Shown in pieces: positions 54,401 to 61,800 of a DNA stretch of 64,000 nucleotides (position 1 is its first letter; each line of letters begins with the position of its first letter). The translations under genes were made by a program, and so were the position numbers. The DNA comes from Cardiocondyla obscurior (lineage: Eukaryota > Arthropoda > Insecta > Hymenoptera > Formicidae): assembly GCF_019399895.1 (NCBI RefSeq), contig NC_091891.1, positions 1,116,001 to 1,180,000 of the forward strand, in the 5' to 3' direction. Under the pieces are notes generated by a model. That model did no database searches. It was not told the origin of the DNA and was given only the letters and a program-made list of their open reading frames with translations.

Positions 54401-57400
54401 TTCGAAGCGAGATAATGTGACGATGGGAAAAAATCTGACTCGTCAATCGAAATAAAACTTACGCCATCGCGTCTACCGGTAATATCTTTATTGCTAATTG
54501 ATACAATTTGATATTAAGAGTACATTTTAGTATCACATATGTTAAAAAAATTTTTTTAAAAATATATTATTCAATTTTGGTAGCTTTATGTTTTTAAGAA
54601 ATTTGCAAAACTTTGGCAAGTATCGCGCGAGAAGTGTTAGATGTTTTGAAGCAAAGTTTAAAAAACGTTCGATAATAAAAACCTTTATGCTCAAAGCATA
54701 AAAGCCCAACAGTGTGGCGCGAAAGAAAAATTGGCGACACTAGTAGATTTTTCTTCGACTTGCCTGGGAGTTTCAGTATCGTATGAGAACGGATATCAAT
54801 GACGCGATCCACGCGGCGAAGCGAGGGTCTCTCGAGGGCCGCCTTTTCGGATTTGAGGTTTCACGCTCGAGTTCTCGACGATGATAAAGCTAGTCAAGCG
54901 ATGATATCGGCATGTGTGCGGCATCGCGTGCGTGATTTTAAGCGTGAGATTTAACGCTCGCAGTCTCGCGCCTTGAACGTCATTATAACGAACGGAATCG
55001 CCGATTCATCGCGCTTGATTTTCCTTTCTTCCGCGGAACAGCGCACTTCAATTACAGAATTTGTCTACAAACTTGAAATAATAAAAAAAAAATTTTTTTT
55101 AACTGCATTGTACTTTGTATAATAATTCTGTGAAAAAGAAACATAAACTGTTTCCGGTGTTAAAAAAATTCTGTTTAATTTTGCAATGGGAACTTGTTAT
55201 ATGCGAACCAATTTAATATTTTTAAATCAGTAACTATAGATTTTACATCGCAAGATAGTCTAATCTATTTTTGAGACTGCGAGGATTAAGAGGCTGGAGA
55301 CCGTGAAACCGGATCTTGTCGCTTTTGTCACGTTAACGACTTTAAGGCGGCAGCGAGCATTCTTGCCTCGTCGCGCGGATCCTGTATGAGATTTTTCTCA
55401 TTTATCAGTTGCGGAATCTTTCTGGAAAACGCACAATCTGAGAGCACGTTTTAAAAATATTTTAAAAATATTTAAATATTAGAAGAAAATGTTGGAAATA
55501 AGAATAATTAATTAGCAAGTGAATTACTTTCATATAAACAACGATTTAATTAATTTATTTATTTTAATAGAAAAAATTCAACTCTTTTTAACATTACGAT
55601 ATTATATTTGAAATTTAATTACGCGACGTTAATAAAAAAATAAAAACAAGAAAGACGTGTAGATCGATAAGCTAAAATAATGATTGCCAATTAATTTTTT
55701 ATCTGCGGTGCAGTTCGAATAACAATCGTTCGTGGTATGCGGGTCACGAGTCGATTTCTAACGGGTCATTCAAAATCAATGCTAAGTATATAATTTACGT
55801 CTTGGTAAGACGCTCGCTGAATATTGGAGCATAAAAGTTTGATATCTATAATAAAAAGGTACTTCATAAAAATATAAAAAACGATTATCGAATTCACGTC
55901 TTTCATACATTTCAATATCAATTTGTGAGTGAATATAGTAGTCACGCTTTTCATAAATAAGTGACTACATTTTTCTAGGCTGTCGCAGCTAAAGATTTAA
56001 TGCGCGAAGTTTCTATTTTATTAAACGAATGAATTCTCCAAAAAGATTAGGCAAAACGACGAACTCCGGTCGTCGGATTTCCGGCGCAATCGCGCTTCAG
56101 TGGGTCGATAGCTCGTTATCGTGTCGACCATCGAACGGTAAACCGACCGGAGGTTCGTTTCGCCCTCATAAAGGAGGGAAAAAAAAAAAAAAGATAAGAG
56201 GAAGGGGCGAGTTTGTGCAAAACGCGTTTCGTTCGTTCCTTCTCTACCGAACTCGCGTGCAAACAATCGTCATTGCAGCGGAAAACGATGCTTAACAATC
56301 GTGAAAATGTTTTTCCCCCCGCTTTCGAGCATCATCCTCGCGACGAAAAGAATTCATTTTCCACTGTGATCATGAAAATCAATTAGAATTGTATTCACAG
56401 GGCGCGTATGTTACGAATACAAATGAACATTTGAAGCACGATTCAATTTCAGAGCGAAAAGAAAGAGGAAAAAAAAAACACAGTTATTCCGAAATCAAAA
56501 TCGTCGAATTTTACCATCAATTTATTTAACCCTTTTGCACAATATTTTAAATATTTAATTATTTTCAAGAGAAAATACGAGATTAGATAAATCGACTGAA
56601 AAGCAAACTACTTTTTTTTTTATTTTAATATAATTAAATGCAATTCTATTATGATTTATATATGTACATAAAAGAATTTAATAATTTTATAGAACATCGC
56701 GCGTTTTATTTTTTTTATATCGTCAACAAAAATTCGTATGACGACACAAAGGTTTCGTGTCGGTGTTTTATATTTCGTCGCGAGGATAAGACGGATGCGC
56801 AAGGATAATTCGTCGATTTATGCTGAAGCACGTACAAGCGCAAGGTGTCGAGACACGATGTGAGTGCCAGCCAAGATGACTTAGGCACGTAGCACAAGAA
56901 AAAGACAGTAATCAAAGAAACGAATTGGCAACGATAAGTGACAAGCGAGTCATCTGGCAAACCGATCGTTTCGCAGAATCTCAATATCGCAAATAAATTA
57001 CTCGAAGATCGGATTGTGTGGTATTGATAGGTCGGCAGACTGTTGAACGTTGATAAAGTTTATTTTTAGGTAATTGCACCGGCGAAATTGCATCTCTTTA
57101 ATAGAACAGCTTATCGAAATCGTAAAACTTGTACGTGTTCGAAATATTTTTTTATAGATTTCCACTTATCAAAAAGATAACATTAAAAAAAATCTAATTA
57201 ACGGTACGCGACGGTAAAATAGTGTCATCGAGTTAGTGATGAAAGTTTTTTTTTTAAGATACTGGAAAATTTGCAAACCGTTGTTATCGCAAACCGTAAT
57301 TTATCTTAATAAAAGGAAAAGAGAAATCGCCGTGCACACGTAATCTAAAGTATCGAATATAACGTCGCGAGTATAGAAAGTTGCAGGCTCGAAACGCCAG

Positions 57401-58835
57401 AATGCGGTTTATCCCGCGCGACGTTGGAGAAGCTGGTATCTTGGTGAGTTTATCGCGGCTCACGTTGTCGGGCGATTTCTCGGTGGAACGAATTTCCGTC
57501 GAAGAAACTTCGCGGGAGAAAAATCCCGCGATCGCGGCAGCCGGTAGAGTTCTTTACAGTTAGGCGACCCGGATGATCTCGCGGCGCGGCGGCCAGACGA
57601 CTCGCGGGCCGTTCGGCGATGCCGTGCGCCGATGTGAGGCTGAAAGAGTTCGACCTGAGAAGTGCGGCGAGCTAAAGAGAAGTTCGAGCAGAGCTAGAGA
57701 CCGCTCCTGGGAGAAAGTACCTCGTTCTCGAGGCACGAAGTACGGCGACGGGGGTAGCCTGAAGGTACTGCGGATCTCACCTGCGTCCTTGCCACCCTTC
57801 ACACAGATGCCAAAGCCATGGTGAGAGTCCGGCGGATCTCTCGTCATGGTGATTGTCCTTACGGTGAGCTCCTGAAGGCTGAGCGGCTGCGCGATCGGTG
57901 ACGTCGGCGGATTCCCAGTGCTTCCGGCCTGCTGCTGCGATTGCTGCGACTGCTGCGATTGTTGCTGCTGCGCCTGCTGCTGCTGGGAACCGCCGGACGC
58001 GGTCGGCGTGCCGCGTGCTGCCGTCACACTCGCCGGACTCGACGCTGGCGATCTTCGATCCTGACGTCGCTCCGAAACGCTATTACCGAACATCCTGGAG
58101 AGAATCGCGGCGTTATCATTTAATCATTTCCTTATACGTTATATTATTAATTAAACATTTCCCATTCGTCGACACTACAAGCTTCTGATCGATCCGGAAA
58201 GCTCAAGGTTTGTGTATCAGGCGTTCCTAACAGAGAACGATGGCTTACAAGGTAGTAATAGGACACGAAACGAACCGCAAGTAGGTATTCTTACGGAACG
58301 AATCATGTCCCGAAGGGAGAAAAGTGTCGTGCCGGATACACGCAAATTTCCGAAAGTGATTTGTACAGCTCGATTGTGATAGACATCGTACAACGTGCGC
58401 GGTCACGAAAGAGCGTTTTTCGTCGTGGTCGCGAGTAAAGGGGGAGGTCGTACCTGAGCACCTGCTCCGGGGAGATGGCACTGGTACCGCCGGTGGTTCC
58501 GTGACCGCGGTGCGACCTGTAGGGGGTCGCGTGCGAAGAGTGATGATGGGGCGCGCTGGGCGGCCTTTCGACGATGGTGTAGCTGGTGCCGGGTGGGCTG
58601 TAGTAGCCGCGATGCTGACCGCCATGGTGCCTGCTCGAGGTGACGGGCTCGAGGTCCTCCGCCTCGTAGCAGCCGCCGGTGCCGCTACGCAGGTAGTGAG
58701 AACCGCTGCCGGTACCGCGCAGGAAGTGCGTCCCGGTGGTACCACCGCCCCACTGCAGCTCCTGCAGCTCGGAACCGTAGTCTTCCGTGCTGCTGGCCAT
58801 TCCTCGGTCGGCGATCAGCTCGTCCTCGGTCAGAC
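12458..58835 (-). CDS. dysc: dyschronic / whirlin homologue, whole spliced gene (14 coding exons)
   Basis: Scaffold protein of the whirlin/PDZD7/harmonin family. In Drosophila the single whirlin homologue Dyschronic acts in neurons, where it controls the BK channel Slowpoke, rhythmic locomotion and presynaptic active zones; vertebrate whirlin organises stereocilia and the periciliary complex. Exons read from the sequence, 5' to 3' on the minus strand: 58454-58835, 57781-58094, 51891-52021, 44796-45119, 44401-44633, 43509-43812, 42644-42703, 38747-38901, 33967-34048, 33370-33477, 19744-19971, 13487-13792, 12840-12918, 12458-12600. All are bounded by AG and GT and all phases agree. From the ATG at 58800 the coding length is 2814 nt (937 residues plus stop). 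Domains: PDZ1 about 191-280, PDZ2 about 330-412, harmonin-N-like about 478-543, PDZ3 about 832-920. The PDZ-PDZ-HN-PDZ order is that of whirlin. The first exon could be preceded by another coding exon. Optional exons inside long introns may be missing. Confidence 0.93.
12840..12918 (-). CDS. dysc: dysc coding exon 13 (middle of PDZ3)
   Basis: Residues 865-890 plus one base. Acceptor AATTCGTTACAG, donor GTTGAAG/GTAATG, phase 1. It encodes DNGAAYEAGGLEVGQLILEV then DGQKVEG, the PDZ3 segment with the VGQ-ILEV-G motif. It joins INIH of exon 12 without a break in the domain. Confidence 0.93.
12919..13486 (-). other. dysc: dysc intron 12
   Basis: 568 bp, AT-rich, between the two halves of PDZ3. 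It contains one copy of a dispersed repeat at 13241-13310. No other content was seen. Confidence 0.85.
13241..13310. repeat. dispersed repeat, copy 1
   Basis: Shares AATTAGGGTCTTTTAAAAAA-TAGCG, ATGGTTT and TAGTATCTTAAAT (in pieces) with 22306-22370. The copies differ by a short insertion of GCGC-rich bases here. No terminal repeats were found. Confidence 0.5.
13487..13792 (-). CDS. dysc: dysc coding exon 12 (linker and first half of PDZ3)
   Basis: Residues 763-864. Acceptor TTGTGCCCGTTCCAG, phase 0; donor ATACAT/GTGAGT, phase 0. It begins ELAHKLSRSFDMQEAQLLEE, then a Ser/Gly run. PDZ3 starts at about residue 832 with LRITVKKTK, the binding loop SILGIAIEGG and HPLPRIINIH. The LGIAIEGG and PRI-NI motifs are those of the whirlin third PDZ. 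Confidence 0.93.
15191..15245. repeat. (GA)n microsatellite, imperfect
   Basis: GA units broken by AAAG steps over about 55 bp. Confidence 0.85.
15549..15567. repeat. (GA)n microsatellite
   Basis: About nine or ten GA units after a short A run. Confidence 0.8.
16814..17390. mobile_element. fold-back inverted-repeat element, long copy
   Basis: The ends are CCCGAGTGGAAATT and its complement AATTTCCACTCGGG. Inside are further inverted pairs: GATATCTAAATGTTTCTCGC near 16921 faces AAAAACATTTAAATATC near 17193, and TGTCCAGC near 16896 faces GCTGGACA near 17231. A second, shorter copy lies at 49856-50190 in the opposite orientation. It has no transposase frame, so it is non-autonomous. No clear target-site duplication was found at this copy. 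The superfamily is not assigned. Confidence 0.8.
19744..19971 (-). CDS. dysc: dysc coding exon 11 (acidic and Gly-rich linker)
   Basis: Residues 687-762, 228 nt, phase 0 at both ends. Acceptor GCGGCGCAG (weak pyrimidine tract, but the only suitable AG after an in-frame TGA), donor CCCCTC/GTAAGT (strong). It encodes ESDGGCDGSDAEMIGNGRR, an acidic run DLEEDDELEG, a six-Gly run and a basic-aromatic end LTQRVKSWYWGARPL. The last 25 residues look more ordered than the rest of the linker. Confidence 0.85.
22237..22281 (+). other. plus-strand 45-nt internal exon of the antisense small-protein gene
   Basis: Bounded by a long T tract plus GTTACAG and by ATATCG/GTAAGTCGC, both near-ideal splice sites. 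Forty-five bases keep any frame. Read with the next exon in the frame of the 63-residue product it gives IDAAASTKVSSPPIS, but no ATG precedes, so it is probably leader sequence. It sits in the 13.4-kb intron of dysc on the other strand. Confidence 0.55.
22306..22370. repeat. dispersed repeat, copy 2
   Basis: Similar to 13241-13310: TTATTAGGGTCTTT, then AAAAAATAGCG, ATGGTTT and TAGTCTTTTAAAAT. It begins about 25 bp after the donor of the plus-strand exon at 22237-22281. Confidence 0.5.
26836..27027 (+). CDS. 63-residue small protein, plus-strand gene nested in a dysc intron
   Basis: The exon begins at 26824 after the acceptor CTGATTTCTTCTTAG. The start GGAGCCATGGAG matches the best animal initiation context. 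The product starts MESWLSDVQRVRIPRPKFGS, has a basic Ser-rich middle (RRSNSSVQHAVRSEM) and ends in a likely amphipathic helix (VAKATEELRQALQDKL). There is no signal peptide or membrane segment. An AATAAA at 27215-27220 follows the stop by about 190 bp. Two upstream exons with strong splice sites lie on the same strand. Together these support a real gene whose family was not recognised; cytosolic or nuclear location is inferred only from the lack of targeting signals. It could instead be the end of a longer product using an unseen upstream exon, or a non-coding antisense transcript. Confidence 0.55.
   Translation: MESWLSDVQRVRIPRPKFGSGNSVRRSNSSVQHAVRSEMHIHRQGQDVAKATEELRQALQDKL
27215..27220 (+). 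terminator. polyadenylation signal AATAAA after the 63-residue gene
   Basis: AATAAA followed by an AT-rich stretch, about 190 bp after the TGA at 27025-27027. It fits the 3' end of the nested plus-strand gene, with cleavage expected near 27235-27245. Confidence 0.45.
29393..29775. mobile_element. MITE with TA target duplication (Tc1/mariner-like)
   Basis: 383 bp from CAGGGTGTTC to GAACACCCTG, a perfect 10-bp inverted terminal repeat, flanked by TA at 29391-29392 and 29776-29777. Inside, CCGATAAATAAAACGT occurs twice about 40 bp apart. No coding frame is present. TA duplication with short inverted repeats fits a non-autonomous Tc1/mariner-type element. Confidence 0.75.
33370..33477 (-). CDS. 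dysc: dysc coding exon 10 (linker)
   Basis: Residues 651-686, 108 nt, phase 0 at both ends. Acceptor CCTTTTTTTCAG, donor AATTTG/GTGAGT. It encodes DYDDEIENGRGRRHSSPGG followed by a Gly/Arg/His-rich stretch ending HHLHPDNL. The composition continues that of exon 9. A 13.4-kb intron follows. Confidence 0.88.
33478..33966 (-). other. dysc: dysc intron 9
   Basis: 489 bp with T-rich runs near both ends. No other feature was seen. Confidence 0.8.
33967..34048 (-). CDS. dysc: dysc coding exon 9 (linker)
   Basis: Residues 623-650. Acceptor TTTTGCCAATTGCAG; the first base completes the split Arg codon from exon 8. The exon reads VGCRKAQQHQVTTSDLALSN followed by DDECDNQ and ends at AATCAG/GTACTG, phase 0. 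It is part of the polar linker between the harmonin-N-like domain and PDZ3. Confidence 0.85.
34049..38746 (-). other. dysc: dysc intron 8
   Basis: 4.7 kb. It holds a TCCG-type tract at 36145-36184, poly-T runs and moderately GC-rich DNA at 37500-38000 without supportable exons. An unspliced frame at 36919-37242 (plus) was considered and not accepted. Confidence 0.7.
36145..36184. repeat. (TCCG)n-like tetranucleotide tract
   Basis: Imperfect TCCG and TTCG units over about 40 bp. Confidence 0.7.
38747..38901 (-). CDS. dysc: dysc coding exon 8 (disordered linker)
   Basis: Residues 572-622 plus two bases. Acceptor TCTGATTTGCCGTAG, phase 0 in and phase 2 out. The reading is RGVSGGCCRPGRL, then DSQEYRSPSEDSGLGADMPR, a Ser/Glu/Asp-rich linker with no fold assigned. 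The donor CCAG/GTCGAC is poor, but the next exon takes up the phase exactly and the frame closes at TGA soon after, so the boundary is probably right. The opposite strand is also open here; those frames lack matching splice sites. Confidence 0.8.
40293..40319. repeat. (CGTGA)5 pentanucleotide repeat
   Basis: Five tandem CGTGA units, so TGACG, the half-site of a cAMP-response element, recurs every five bases. Regulatory meaning is not established. Confidence 0.8.
41260..41332. repeat. compound (GATA)n-(GA)n microsatellite
   Basis: About eight GATA units with one AGA interruption, directly followed by about eighteen GA units. Confidence 0.9.
42351..42422. repeat. (GA)n microsatellite with A interruptions
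   Basis: Long GA array broken by an A9 run and one AAAG step, just downstream (minus sense) of dysc exon 7. Confidence 0.9.
42644..42703 (-). CDS. dysc: dysc coding exon 7 (20-residue linker exon)
   Basis: Residues 552-571, exactly 60 nt, phase 0 at both ends. Acceptor TTTTTTCTTTCCAG and donor CTTCCG/GTAAGT are both strong. It encodes a polar linker starting RKGDRAHSDLIVTP after the harmonin-N-like domain. Because it is a multiple of three it could be skipped without a frame change. Confidence 0.88.
42704..43508 (-). other. dysc: dysc intron 6
   Basis: 805 bp, AT-rich, with a (CT)n tract at 43330-43374. Nothing else was seen. Confidence 0.8.
43330..43374. repeat. (TC)n microsatellite, imperfect
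   Basis: TC units with TTTC interruptions over about 45 bp. Confidence 0.8.
43509..43812 (-). CDS. dysc: dysc coding exon 6 (harmonin-N-like domain)
   Basis: Residues 450-551. It holds the complete helical harmonin-N-like domain between PDZ2 and PDZ3 that marks whirlin and PDZD7: MVEEKARVVLARSERAALSQ, then LLADYRTRRLTIEDLIVSL, the LLNTHEKLTLLTELRELV helix and AAFDDLVYRPR. Donor GCCAGG/GTAAGT, phase 0. Two acceptors six bases apart both keep frame: AATCAAG before 43812 (adds Ser-Ser) and GGAGCAG before 43806. Isoforms differing by two residues are therefore possible. Confidence 0.95.
43813..44400 (-). other. dysc: dysc intron 5
   Basis: 588 bp, strongly AT-rich in the middle. No other feature was seen. 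Confidence 0.8.
44401..44633 (-). CDS. dysc: dysc coding exon 5 (second half of PDZ2)
   Basis: Residues 373-449 plus two bases. Acceptor GAATGATGGCAG, donor CCCGC/GTAAGT, phase 2. It completes PDZ2 with VGDQIIEVNGQSFEEATHDE and AVQILKTNKRMSLLIRDV; the ligand-groove helix again has a T-H pair. A Pro/Ser-rich tail (IESPGNHRPPSPA) leads to the next domain. The intron upstream is only 162 bp. Confidence 0.95.
44796..45119 (-). CDS. dysc: dysc coding exon 4 (end of PDZ1, Pro-rich linker, start of PDZ2)
   Basis: Residues 265-372. Acceptor CATTCCAACAG, phase 0 on both sides, donor CTTCTT/GTGAGA. It opens with MLKSCRTLSMTVRG, the end of PDZ1 helix B and the last strand. A Pro/Arg/Gly-rich linker with a short poly-Pro run follows. 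PDZ2 begins at KVELCIEPG with the binding loop SLGLMIRGG (about residues 340-348) and the segment GLGIYVTGVDKDSVADRAG. Confidence 0.95.
45120..51890 (-). other. dysc: dysc intron 3, 6.8 kb
   Basis: Splits PDZ1 inside helix B. It contains the short copy of the fold-back element (49856-50190) and a 106-codon unspliced minus-strand frame at 45710-46030 of doubtful status. No supported exon lies inside. Confidence 0.7.
49856..50190. mobile_element. fold-back inverted-repeat element, short copy
   Basis: The ends are CCCGAGTGGAAATT and AATTTCCACTCAGG. The interior aligns, reversed, with 16814-17390: shared pieces include CTGATTTTGCAGCTAGTGG, TTAGATCGCG, GTCACTGTCCAGCG and TTTTTCGCCGCGTACTTG. About 240 bp of the middle of the long copy is missing. 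ATAT on both sides (49852-49855 and 50191-50194) may be a target-site duplication, though the sequence is simple. Confidence 0.8.
51891..52021 (-). CDS. dysc: dysc coding exon 3 (core of PDZ1)
   Basis: Residues 222-264. Acceptor TTGTTTACAG; donor CTCAAA/GTAAGT, phase 0. It carries the PDZ central strands and the start of helix B: VGVYISRVEEGSVAERAG, then LRPGDTILEVNGTPFRAVTH and EEALK. The GD-x-ILEVNG motif and the THEEA helix, which lines the ligand groove, are intact. His in the THEEA segment sits at the usual class I PDZ position, so class I peptide tails are the likely ligands (inference). Confidence 0.95.
52022..57780 (-). other. dysc: dysc intron 2, 5.8 kb
   Basis: AT-rich with poly-T and poly-A runs. 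It splits PDZ1 just after the KGGKDAG loop. No exon or mobile element was recognised inside. Confidence 0.7.
57781..58094 (-). CDS. dysc: dysc coding exon 2 (poly-Gln linker and first part of PDZ1)
   Basis: Residues 116-221. The acceptor TTCTCTCCAG precedes G-ATG, so the phase-2 AG of exon 1 completes an Arg codon. The exon begins MFGNSVSERRQDRR, then has a Ser/Pro/Ala segment and a Gln-rich run broken by Ala and Ser (about residues 153-171). PDZ1 then starts with ELTVRTITMTR. The carboxylate-binding loop GFGI and the following KGG are at about residues 209-216. The donor is GACGCAG/GTGAGA, phase 1. Confidence 0.93.
58095..58453 (-). other. dysc: dysc intron 1
   Basis: 359 bp between the low-complexity N-terminal exon and the Gln-rich exon. 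Clean GT-AG ends, nothing else seen. Confidence 0.85.
58454..58835 (-). CDS. dysc: dysc coding exon 1 (N-terminal low-complexity region)
   Basis: Encodes residues 1-115 plus two bases of residue 116 when started at the ATG at 58800 (begins MASSTEDYGSELQELQW). The segment is rich in Gly, Ser, His and Thr and has no recognisable fold. It ends at CTCAG/GTACGA in phase 2. Just upstream a pyrimidine-rich acceptor (TTGTTGCCCGGCAG) precedes 58835, and the frame stays open through GLTEDELIADRG into the chosen start. An upstream exon joined in phase 1, or an ATG at 58872 if the acceptor is unused, are therefore both possible. The exon body and donor are secure; the start is not. Confidence 0.85.
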
Positions 58836-61800
58836 CTGCCGGGCAACAAAGCGAATTGCGGAGATCGATCATTGCAGCGGGAAAGCGGACGAGTCGAAGA
58901 GAGCATCCACCGTTTGAGAATCGCGCAATAGAAACGCATTCCCTTTCAAGGGTGGATTTTAATTAAGGAAATTCTCATTGAATCAGATAAAGAGAAGTAG
59001 AATTCACAGTTTGTAATGTAATAAGTTTACTTGGAATGGAACGCGACTTTGTCTCTAGGTTTTCTGTAGTTATACGGAATTAATTTTCTTTTTTTGAAAA
59101 TTCTTCTTTTTTTTTCTTTATACTTAGATTTGTGTATTGTGAGAATTAATAATATTAATAGGAATAATAACGTGAAACCAATAATGAAATATAGAACAGA
59201 TTTATATAGAATTTTTATAATACCGAAACTCTTTTCGGGCATAAAAATTGTATGGCTGCTTCCGTCCAAGAATATTCAACTTTTTTACGTTACTTCGAGA
59301 GAAAAACCTTTACACGCTTACGTTAATATATTATAAAGTTAAGTAATGGCAATCCTTGACTCGAGCACCCGAAGCGGCTTAAGCGTAAAAGCCGCGGCCT
59401 GAATTTCAGGGATGTCGGCCGAATCGATCGAGATTCTCGTAAATAAGTCAGAAGACACTGCGAGTTCCCGGGAGACATTTTCGTGTTGGCGAAGAAACCG
59501 CCTCGACATTCAAATGCCACATTAGCAACTGAAAATTTTATTACGGAGGCCTTTCTCGGAAGTTGCTTTCCTCTGGCAACGGAAATGCAAAATTTGTCGC
59601 GCGACAATCGACGTGCGTGCGAAAAAATTGATGCGCAATTTTCGAGTTCTTTTTCGCAGTCACAAAATTTGTCTCGCTTAAGAAACTATATGCTGAACTC
59701 TTACTTTTTTTTTTATTTAATAGACATTACAAAACGCGCGTGTTGCGCTAGAATATAAAGTATGTATACATATGTATATTCGAATATATATATGTATTTT
59801 TTTTTTTTAATATCTACTATGAATTATTTTTTATTATAAAAATTGATTATGTCCTCGTAACGACAATCGCTTTTGCTTTAATTTTATGTCATTGAAACTG
59901 TAACAGTTAATTATCGTAGTAACAATGTAATAGGCACTCAAAATCGCGTCATTGAACGTACTTCGCTATGTAATTAATCGCTTATCTATTACTATTGTAC
60001 ATATAGTCAGGTATTGCTATTACGCATTTATTGATATTACGCATAACTGCATAGAGTTTACGGATTAATATATGGGATGACATCCGGTGGGTGGCACGTA
60101 TAATTTAGATATTTATTTTTTAAACGCGTCTTGAACAGGCTAGTTGAGTCGTCCTCCGCGAAACGCATTTATGAATATTCCTGATTTATTTTTACATCGC
60201 GATCGATCCTAGTTTTTTCCATTGTTATCATCGGGTTGCCGTGACGCGAACCGATTACGCTATCGATTTCTCGCGGAACAGGAATAACGGGACAATTAAA
60301 TCCGTCGCGGGCGAAACTTCCTTGTCGTGACTGTCTGGTGAGGATATCACCTAGATAGGATCTTTAGCGCGAGACCCGCCATCGTGCCGCGGCCACAGTA
60401 ATGACATCATTTTCTGGGACAAGCCCGCTGTAACTCCCTTAATGGCCCCAGGAAGTCTTCCGTTATCGTCGGAAGAAGGTTCGTAGTTGGTCCTCGAGAT
60501 AAACGCCGATAAACCGATAGCTACTGTGTTCAACCGTACTGGGATTTTTTTTTCCTCCTACAAGTTCAATCTATTGGCTAAAGTCGGTGTTTAGAGCGGG
60601 TAAATTAATATTGGAATAGTTGCCGATGGATGTTGCGTGAGAGAGCCAATTTTGGACGGTGGAATAGACTTTGTTTAAGAATTAAAAAAAAAAAACAAAG
60701 AAAACAAAAAAACAACTTTAAAATTTAATTAAATCAATTTTTTATTAATTACACGAAGTTACTTTCACTCCGGCGCAAAACTATTTGTACGAGGAAAGCA
60801 AATTTATTTCTCCTTTACTTTTCCTAAAACAAAATTATATCGCTCGTGTTTTATTTAATCGCGTAATTACAGCACAAAGTATTTTGTAGCATGCAACTTT
60901 GTACCGTATTACACATGAGTTTTATAATAACATACTGCAGTATTTATGCACAAATTACTGTGCTTTTATTGTAATTAGAACGGCTGTATTTGAATGCAAA
61001 TCAATACAGAATTCAACTCACGTCTTTACTTCTTACTTTTATGATTCGTCGCTCGTGTTTCACGCAGCGTCATATTATGCGAAGATAAGAATGATAGCGC
61101 CGGGCCACGTTTGCCCTCGGAATGAAATTCGGGCCGTTTCTTTTCCAATCGCGCTTTAATACAGGCGAAGATTATCGAACCATCTCTCGGGAGATCGAAA
61201 GGTGGGTGGCACGGGTGGTCTCCCAATAGACTCGAACGTCTGATATCGCGCGATATTCCCTGACATCGTCGTCACTCACGCCGCGTTGACAATCGAGACA
61301 GTTTCGTGTATCGCGAGGTAGTTGTTCAACCTTGACACTGAGAAAGGTCTGCTCGCCGCCGACGGGGGAGAAGAAAAGAGAGCGAAAAGGAGGAGTTGAA
61401 AGTCGCCCCTGGCGAACGCTCTTGCGGGGAACGCGCTAGAGGTGCTAGTGAGAGGGAACGGCGAAGGGGGTGAACCGCGGCGAGGGTTGTATCGTATGTT
61501 CCGTCACGTACGAGGGTGGGCCGATCAATACTGCGGCTGAACACCTGAAGCCGGCTTCATTCAGTCGGCACCTCCATTTCGTTCCCCTGCCCCCTGCGAC
61601 CATTCTAACCCTGCCACTATGCTCGGCGTATTATAGTACACCTACGTGCCTCCTGCAAGGGCCGCGATTAGAAATCGTGGTCGAGAGATACAACTTTTAT
61701 ATATATTATTTTATTTTACTTGGAGAAAAGTATCATTATTTCTCTTTTTCTTTTAATTATGCGAATACAAAGTGGTACTCGATACTATATAAGCATTTTC

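Noticed and set aside
57898..58917. Plus-strand frames over the right-hand dysc exons
   Set aside because: Antisense shadows of dysc exons 1 and 2; Leu/Ala runs mirror the Gln-coding repeat.
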